From the NCBI GenBank assembly GCA_036402155.1, contig DASWTL010000361.1, positions 1 through 19,677 of the forward strand: a DNA stretch of 19,677 nucleotides. The letters run 5' to 3'. The notes under the pieces were generated by a model. The model was not told the DNA's origin, searched no databases, and saw nothing but the letters and a program-made list of their open reading frames with translations. The stretch is from DASWTL01 sp036402155 (GTDB taxonomy: Bacteria > Bacteroidota > Bacteroidia > Sphingobacteriales > Sphingobacteriaceae). The position numbers and the translations under genes were made by a program. Shown here piece by piece: positions 15,852 through 19,677 of this stretch (within the stretch, counting starts at the first letter, position 1; each line of letters opens with the position of its first letter).

Positions 15852-18038
15852 TTATGCGGGAACTTTACGGGGCTTTTCACGATCCCAGAAGCGGTGCATA
15901 GCAATAGCTGATATGAACTGAGTAGCCAGCTTTTTTACATTATCACTTATCACCACGCCTTCTTTAAGTACAGCTTCATCCGAAAAATCTTCCGGAATCT
16001 TCTTACTGAAATAAGTAACTTCCAACACTTGCATTGCCTGCTCATCGGCTGCAATGGCTTTGCAATGTTTAAATGCTTCATTCAGGAAATGAACGGCATC
16101 AGCTTCCGCCTCCACGGTTGCTACGCTGTTAGTACCACCCGGCACATAAACCGCGTCGTACAAAACCGAAGCCGCAGTAAGATAGCTCTCGTCCACCGCT
16201 ATCTGTTCATTATTTTCTGAAAGGATATATCCCAGCTTCGGAGCAATTATTTTCACCATTCCGCCAGCTGCCTCAATAGCCTTTCTTACGGTAGCAACCG
16301 AATTACCATTAACGCCATCAGCGGTAAGAAACGCCACTTTACGTGTGCGGATGCTGTCTTTTATTGTATTTACCATACTCAAAGCCTCTGATTTGGCTAG
16401 TGATCCCTCCAATTCCGGTGGCTGAAAATCTGAAGGGTCGGCATCTGCAGGCACGCTGAAATTTAGCTGTTCAACATTTTTAGGAACTGAAAGTCCCAGT
16501 GCATACCCTACTGCTGCTGCCAGGCCCTTATCTATGCGAGCCAGAACGCCAAGCATCCGCTGTCGTACTGTTAGCGCATTCACCTTGCCCAGTTCAAAGC
16601 TCAGGGCATCAATAAGGTGGTTTTGTTCAGGTTCCGACTGGCTGTTAAAAAACAGCTTCGCCTGACTGAAATGATCAAAGAAGCTTTTGCTTCGCGCCCT
16701 CACCTTTCTCGCGTCTATCCGTTCAGGATAACTTGCAAAGCCCCCTTCGTTCACCGAAGCCTGAGATGGATCACCATCGCCCAGCGAGTTTGGATGGTAG
16801 CTGGTTTTACTGCGATTGATGGTCTGTCGCATATATCCGTCGCGTTGGTTATTGTGTATCGGTACTACCGGCCTGTTAATTGGTATCTCATGAAAATTAG
16901 GCCCTCCTAAGCGAATAAGCTGTGTATCGGTATAAGAAAATAACCGGCCCTGCATCAGCGGATCATTGGTAAAGTCTATCCCCGTCACAACATGACCTAC
17001 ATGAAAAGCCACTTGTTCGGTTTCTGCAAAGAAATTATCCGGATTACGGTTCAGGGTTAGTTTTCCCACCCGTTGCACCGGCACAAGCTCTTCAGGGATC
17101 AGTTTGGTTGGATCCAGCAGGTCAAATTCAAATTTAAACTCATCAGCCTCCGGAACAATCTGTACACCAAGCTCATATTCTGGAAAATCACCGCTCTCAA
17201 TGGCTTCCCATAAATCCCTTCGGTGGAAGTCGGGATCTTTACCTGAAATATTCTGAGCTTCGTCCCAGGCCACTGAATGCACTCCTAATAATGGCTTCCA
17301 ATGGAATTTTACAAAATTTGATTCCCCGGCAGCATTGATAAACCGGAACGTATGAACACCAAATCCTTCCATCATCCGGTAACTGCGCGGAATGGCGCGG
17401 TCGCTCATCAGCCACATGATCATGTGTGCCGATTCGGGCATCAGTGAAATAAAATCCCAGAACGTATCATGGGCCGAGGCTGCCTGTGGCATCTCGTTGT
17501 CGGGCTCAGGTTTAACAGCGTGCACCAGGTCGGGAAACTTTATCGCATCCTGGATAAAGAACACGGGCATATTATTCCCTACCAGATCAAATATACCCTC
17601 CTGCGTGTAAAACTTCACGGCAAATCCCCGTACATCCCGGGCCAGGTCTGTAGAACCGCGCGAGCCGGCAACAGTAGAAAAACGCACGAACACCGGGGTC
17701 TCTAACGAAGGGTCCTGCAGGAAATGCGCTTTTGTAACCGGCGAAAGTGACTCATATACCTTAAATACACCATGTGCGCCTGAACCGCGGGCATGAACAA
17801 TCCTCTCTGGGATACGCTCATGGTCAAAGTGGGTAATCTTTTCACGAAGAATAAAATCTTCAAGCAGCGTAGAGCCACGTTCGCCCGACTTCAATGAATT
17901 CTGATCATCATTTATTTTAACACCCTGATTGGTGGTTAACTTTTCGCCTGAAGGTACTTCAACATGTTCTTCGAGTGAATCTGTTTTATCGTTAACGGGT
18001 TTAGCCCCGCTTTTAGCTGATTTTTTTTTACTAGGCAT
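15852..18038 (-). CDS. katE: Large-subunit (clade 2, HPII-type) catalase
   Basis: A 728-residue haem catalase converting hydrogen peroxide to water and oxygen in the cytoplasm; E. coli HPII has 753 residues. A Lys-rich polar tail (1-55) is followed by the catalase core with distal His82 in RIVHARGSGAHG, Asn155 in GNNMPVFF, and proximal haem ligand Tyr369 in RLFSYTDTQL. These match HPII His128, Asn201 and Tyr415 at a constant offset of 46. His346 falls at the HPII His392 position, which is covalently linked to the haem-ligand tyrosine in E. coli. The C-terminal region, about 565-715 (RKVAFLTADGVNG, VYVPGG, AIAADEQAMQVLE), is the flavodoxin/DJ-1-like domain of large catalases. The gene begins 23 bp after the DUF892 gene, so they form an operon. 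The symbol rests on family assignment. Confidence 0.96.
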   Translation of the reverse strand: MPSKKKSAKSGAKPVNDKTDSLEEHVEVPSGEKLTTNQGVKINDDQNSLKSGERGSTLLEDFILREKITHFDHERIPERIVHARGSGAHGVFKVYESLSPVTKAHFLQDPSLETPVFVRFSTVAGSRGSTDLARDVRGFAVKFYTQEGIFDLVGNNMPVFFIQDAIKFPDLVHAVKPEPDNEMPQAASAHDTFWDFISLMPESAHMIMWLMSDRAIPRSYRMMEGFGVHTFRFINAAGESNFVKFHWKPLLGVHSVAWDEAQNISGKDPDFHRRDLWEAIESGDFPEYELGVQIVPEADEFKFEFDLLDPTKLIPEELVPVQRVGKLTLNRNPDNFFAETEQVAFHVGHVVTGIDFTNDPLMQGRLFSYTDTQLIRLGGPNFHEIPINRPVVPIHNNQRDGYMRQTINRSKTSYHPNSLGDGDPSQASVNEGGFASYPERIDARKVRARSKSFFDHFSQAKLFFNSQSEPEQNHLIDALSFELGKVNALTVRQRMLGVLARIDKGLAAAVGYALGLSVPKNVEQLNFSVPADADPSDFQPPELEGSLAKSEALSMVNTIKDSIRTRKVAFLTADGVNGNSVATVRKAIEAAGGMVKIIAPKLGYILSENNEQIAVDESYLTAASVLYDAVYVPGGTNSVATVEAEADAVHFLNEAFKHCKAIAADEQAMQVLEVTYFSKKIPEDFSDEAVLKEGVVISDNVKKLATQFISAIAMHRFWDREKPRKVPA

Positions 18039-18061
18039 AATTTAAAGTTTTTATATCCCAA

Positions 18062-18610
18062 TCAGGCTTCCTTAGCTGCCTGGTTATTGATCGTTTTTTC
18101 TGCAATTTCGGTAAGCAATTCATCCGAAGCTTTCTCCTCTTCCAGCGTTTGCACCAATATGCCCGCTACATTGTTCATTCCCAGTGTCTTGGCCAATTTT
18201 GCCAGTCCGCCATAAGTGGCTATCTCGTAGTGTTCCACTTTTTGCGACGCCAGGATAATCCCCACATCGCGCGTTGCTGTGCCTTCATCGGTGCTTTCTA
18301 TAATTCCTTCGCCTTCTTTTGTCAGTCCTTCCATTGCATCGCACTTTTTAGCAACAGGTTTTTCACCCAGCAACTTAAAAATTTCCTCAAGCCTGCTTAC
18401 ATGGATTTTGGTTTGCTCCAAATGGTTTCCAAGCGCCTGCGCTAATTCTTTTGAAGTAGCGGCACGCTGCATTTTGGGTAATGCTTTTACTAAATGATTT
18501 TCCGCCCAATATGTATCCCGAATACCGTCTGCGAATAACTCCTGTAACGGCGGTTGTTCTTTTGGGGATGTCGTCTTAAATTTTGGCTCTGCGCCAGATT
18601 GTTTTTTCAT
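18062..18610 (-). CDS. DUF892 (YciE/YciF) ferritin-like stress protein
   Basis: A 182-residue protein with a charged N-terminal tail (about 1-20) and a four-helix ferritin-like domain of the YciE/YciF family: LQELFADGIRDTYWAENHLVKALPKMQRAATSKELAQALGNHLEQT (about 22-67), HVSRLEEIFKLLGEKPVAKKCDAMEGL, and VEHYEIATYGGLAKLAKTLG...LLVQTLEEEK-type helices. Glu and His residues in the helices (E38, H63, E66, E-H-Y-E near 127-130) could bind a di-metal centre, as in the rubrerythrin-like YciF fold. Members are induced by osmotic, bile or oxidative stress in enterobacteria; the biochemical role is not settled. It lies directly before katE, recalling the Salmonella yciGFE-katN operon. Confidence 0.93.
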   Translation of the reverse strand: MKKQSGAEPKFKTTSPKEQPPLQELFADGIRDTYWAENHLVKALPKMQRAATSKELAQALGNHLEQTKIHVSRLEEIFKLLGEKPVAKKCDAMEGLTKEGEGIIESTDEGTATRDVGIILASQKVEHYEIATYGGLAKLAKTLGMNNVAGILVQTLEEEKASDELLTEIAEKTINNQAAKEA

Positions 18611-18918
18611 AATAAGATGTTTTTCAAGGTAGTATTACAGAATTTCCGTTAGCTATACCCGTTAAAAGTAATTTGCCGGATAGTTATTGGTAACAACAGG
18701 TGTTAAAACGAATTGTTACGTACAGAAATAAGATTTCGGGAGTTTAGGAAGAAGGAGCATGCGAGCGTGGCATCCATAGGTTAAACTGAGCGGATGCGAA
18801 CCACTATGAATGATAGATGTAGGTAATATTTGCAGGTATAAGTCGCCCGGAGCGGAATCGGGGGGCTCTTTGTGGATTTTCACATAGACTTCGCTCAGGA
18901 TGACTTACTTAGTAACCT
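18611..18918. other. 308-bp intergenic region upstream of the DUF892-katE operon
   Basis: It contains no convincing gene. It should hold the promoter of the DUF892-catalase operon, but I find no clear TAnnTTTG box on the minus strand. The right part is GC-richer than the surroundings and includes short hairpin-prone pieces (GAGC...GCTC at 18850-18868) and the repeat-like segment at 18881-18904. No sigma or peroxide-regulator site could be assigned. Confidence 0.45.
18881..18904. repeat. Possible dispersed REP-like element
   Basis: The segment ending ACTTCGCTCAGGATGAC (18888-18904; minus strand GTCATCCTGAGCGAAGT) resembles a short dispersed intergenic sequence I recall from many Bacteroidota and other genomes. 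It sits 14 bp beyond the stop of the YegP-like gene, a typical place for such repeats, next to a GC-rich hairpin-prone stretch at 18843-18868. Only one copy is present in the window, so the repeat nature is an inference from memory. Confidence 0.35.
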
Positions 18919-19251
18919 TTACGCCGTTTGGTCAACAATCTTAGCATCTTTTGCATTGGTCTTTACTGAAGCAATGCCATTGTCGCGGGCAGACGAACTT
19001 TCGTACATTTCACTTGTTCCAACGATCTGACCGTTGGAAGCTTTTAAATTGAAAAAATGCTTCCCATTAGAAGATGTTTTGGATTCAAACCTCTCGTTCT
19101 CCTGTGAATTCTTTTTTACCGATTCAATTCCGCTTTCACAACCCGATTTAGAAGAGTAACCTTCACTGGCTAATATGCCTTGCCCGTTACCGGCTTTAAG
19201 ATTAAACTGAAACTGTCCGTTTGTTCTTTTGGTGATTACAAATGATCCCAT
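18919..19251 (-). CDS. YegP-like DUF1508 tandem-domain protein
   Basis: A 110-residue protein made of two DUF1508 repeats: residues about 3-50 (FVITKRTNGQFQFNLKAGNGQGILASEGYSSKSGCESGIESVKKNS) and 54-100 (RFESKTSSNGKHFFNLKASNGQIVGTSEMYESSSARDNGIASVKTNA). Each has the F-x-L-K-A-x-N-G-Q and S-x-G-I-x-S-V-K-x-N signatures, matching E. coli YegP in size and arrangement. It is cytoplasmic, with no signal peptide. The molecular function is not established. It is 89 bp downstream of the small helical gene in the same direction and about 300 bp from the DUF892-katE operon, so the gene group looks stress-related. Confidence 0.93.
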   Translation of the reverse strand: MGSFVITKRTNGQFQFNLKAGNGQGILASEGYSSKSGCESGIESVKKNSQENERFESKTSSNGKHFFNLKASNGQIVGTSEMYESSSARDNGIASVKTNAKDAKIVDQTA

Positions 19252-19340
19252 AGTTTTGGAGTGTGTTATTGGTGAATATATATTAACTGCATTAAAAGGT
19301 ATTTATAAAAAGGTTTGTCACAGTTTTACAAGCGTTCGAA

Positions 19341-19550
19341 TTATTTCCCGAACATTCCGCCCAGTGTATCCTTTATACCGCCGGCTGAATCAGCCCCGCC
19401 CGAACTTCCTTTGAGGAACGAATCTACCTGTGTTCCTAAGCCTCCCGGCATCTTGTCTTTCAAAAAACTTGCAACTGTGTCCACTGCTGCTTTTGCCTGT
19501 GCTTCAGAGATTCCGGCTTTTTCCGAAACCATTTTAATAACTTGTTCCAT
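19341..19550 (-). CDS. Small helical protein with Gly-rich tail
   Basis: A 69-residue protein. Residues 1-47 are predicted helical (MEQVIKMVSEKAGISEAQAKAAVDTVASFLKDKMPGG, then QVDSFLKG), with the 'ISEAQAKAAVDTVASFLKDKMP' pattern of small DUF2267/DUF2780-like proteins. The tail is Gly/Ser-rich and ends GGIKDTLGGMFGK, possibly a short amphipathic anchor. There is no signal peptide. The family assignment is tentative and the function unknown. The open frame, ATG start and neighbourhood next to yegP-like and katE genes support a real gene. The sequence to its right (19551-19677) shows no further gene. Confidence 0.7.
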   Translation of the reverse strand: MEQVIKMVSEKAGISEAQAKAAVDTVASFLKDKMPGGLGTQVDSFLKGSSGGADSAGGIKDTLGGMFGK

Positions 19551-19677
19551 TTTGATCGCGATTTAGAGTAAGAAAAGAGAATTAAATATTATTTGTAAAT
19601 TATGCTTTATACAATTATTAAAAGCGTATTTCAGTTGAGAATCCGGTATACATTTAAGGTACTGTTATAACTGCTGA

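Noticed and set aside
1..19677. CRISPR array, prophage, insertion sequence, tRNA or rRNA
   Set aside because: I saw no regularly spaced identical repeats with unique spacers, no transposase or phage genes, and no cloverleaf or rRNA-like sequence. The GH25 protein is membrane-anchored and not in a phage context.

Overview
The window looks like chromosomal DNA of a Bacteroidota bacterium, most probably family Sphingobacteriaceae (Pedobacter/Mucilaginibacter-like). The evidence is a SusC/SusD pair, signal peptides ending in 'A|Q', lipoproteins with Bacteroidota-style lipoboxes, AT-rich intergenic DNA, near-absence of Shine-Dalgarno sequences, and DUF5689 and SusD-like families typical of that phylum. 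The genus is inferred, not proven.

Layout. (1) 1-312: the 3' end of an unrecognised plus-strand gene and a hairpin terminator. (2) 351-8742, all on the minus strand: a small glycan-uptake locus made of a GH130 glycoside phosphorylase/mannosidase-like enzyme, a 665-bp gap, then a tight SusC - SusD - DUF5689 lipoprotein operon. (3) 8743-9186: a divergent intergenic region with a degenerate repeat of 9-bp periodicity (AACC motifs). (4) 9187-10785, plus strand: an outer-membrane barrel protein and a lipoprotein, both of unknown function. (5) 10822-12363: a cupin gene (minus) whose signal peptide is broken by an in-frame TGA, and a divergent OmpA/OmpX-type barrel gene (plus). They share a control region with two perfect palindromes and are flanked by strong terminators. 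(6) 12437-15081, minus strand: a soluble three-PAS histidine kinase and a membrane-anchored GH25 lysozyme-type protein, possibly co-transcribed. (7) 15307-19550: a stress cluster with an ankyrin-repeat protein (plus) facing a large-subunit KatE-type catalase, a DUF892 ferritin-like protein directly upstream of the catalase, a YegP-like DUF1508 protein and a small helical protein, the last four all minus strand.

How the genes work together. The SusCD locus would bind and import an oligosaccharide across the outer membrane, with the GH130 enzyme breaking a mannoside bond inside the cell. No other glycoside hydrolase or regulator is visible, so the substrate is unknown. In the stress cluster the DUF892-catalase order recalls the Salmonella yciGFE-katN operon, and an ankyrin protein beside a catalase recalls Pseudomonas ankB-katB.

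No clearly new multi-gene system is visible. The observations most worth checking are the interrupted cupin signal peptide, the 9-bp periodic repeat, and the paired palindromes in the cupin/barrel control region.
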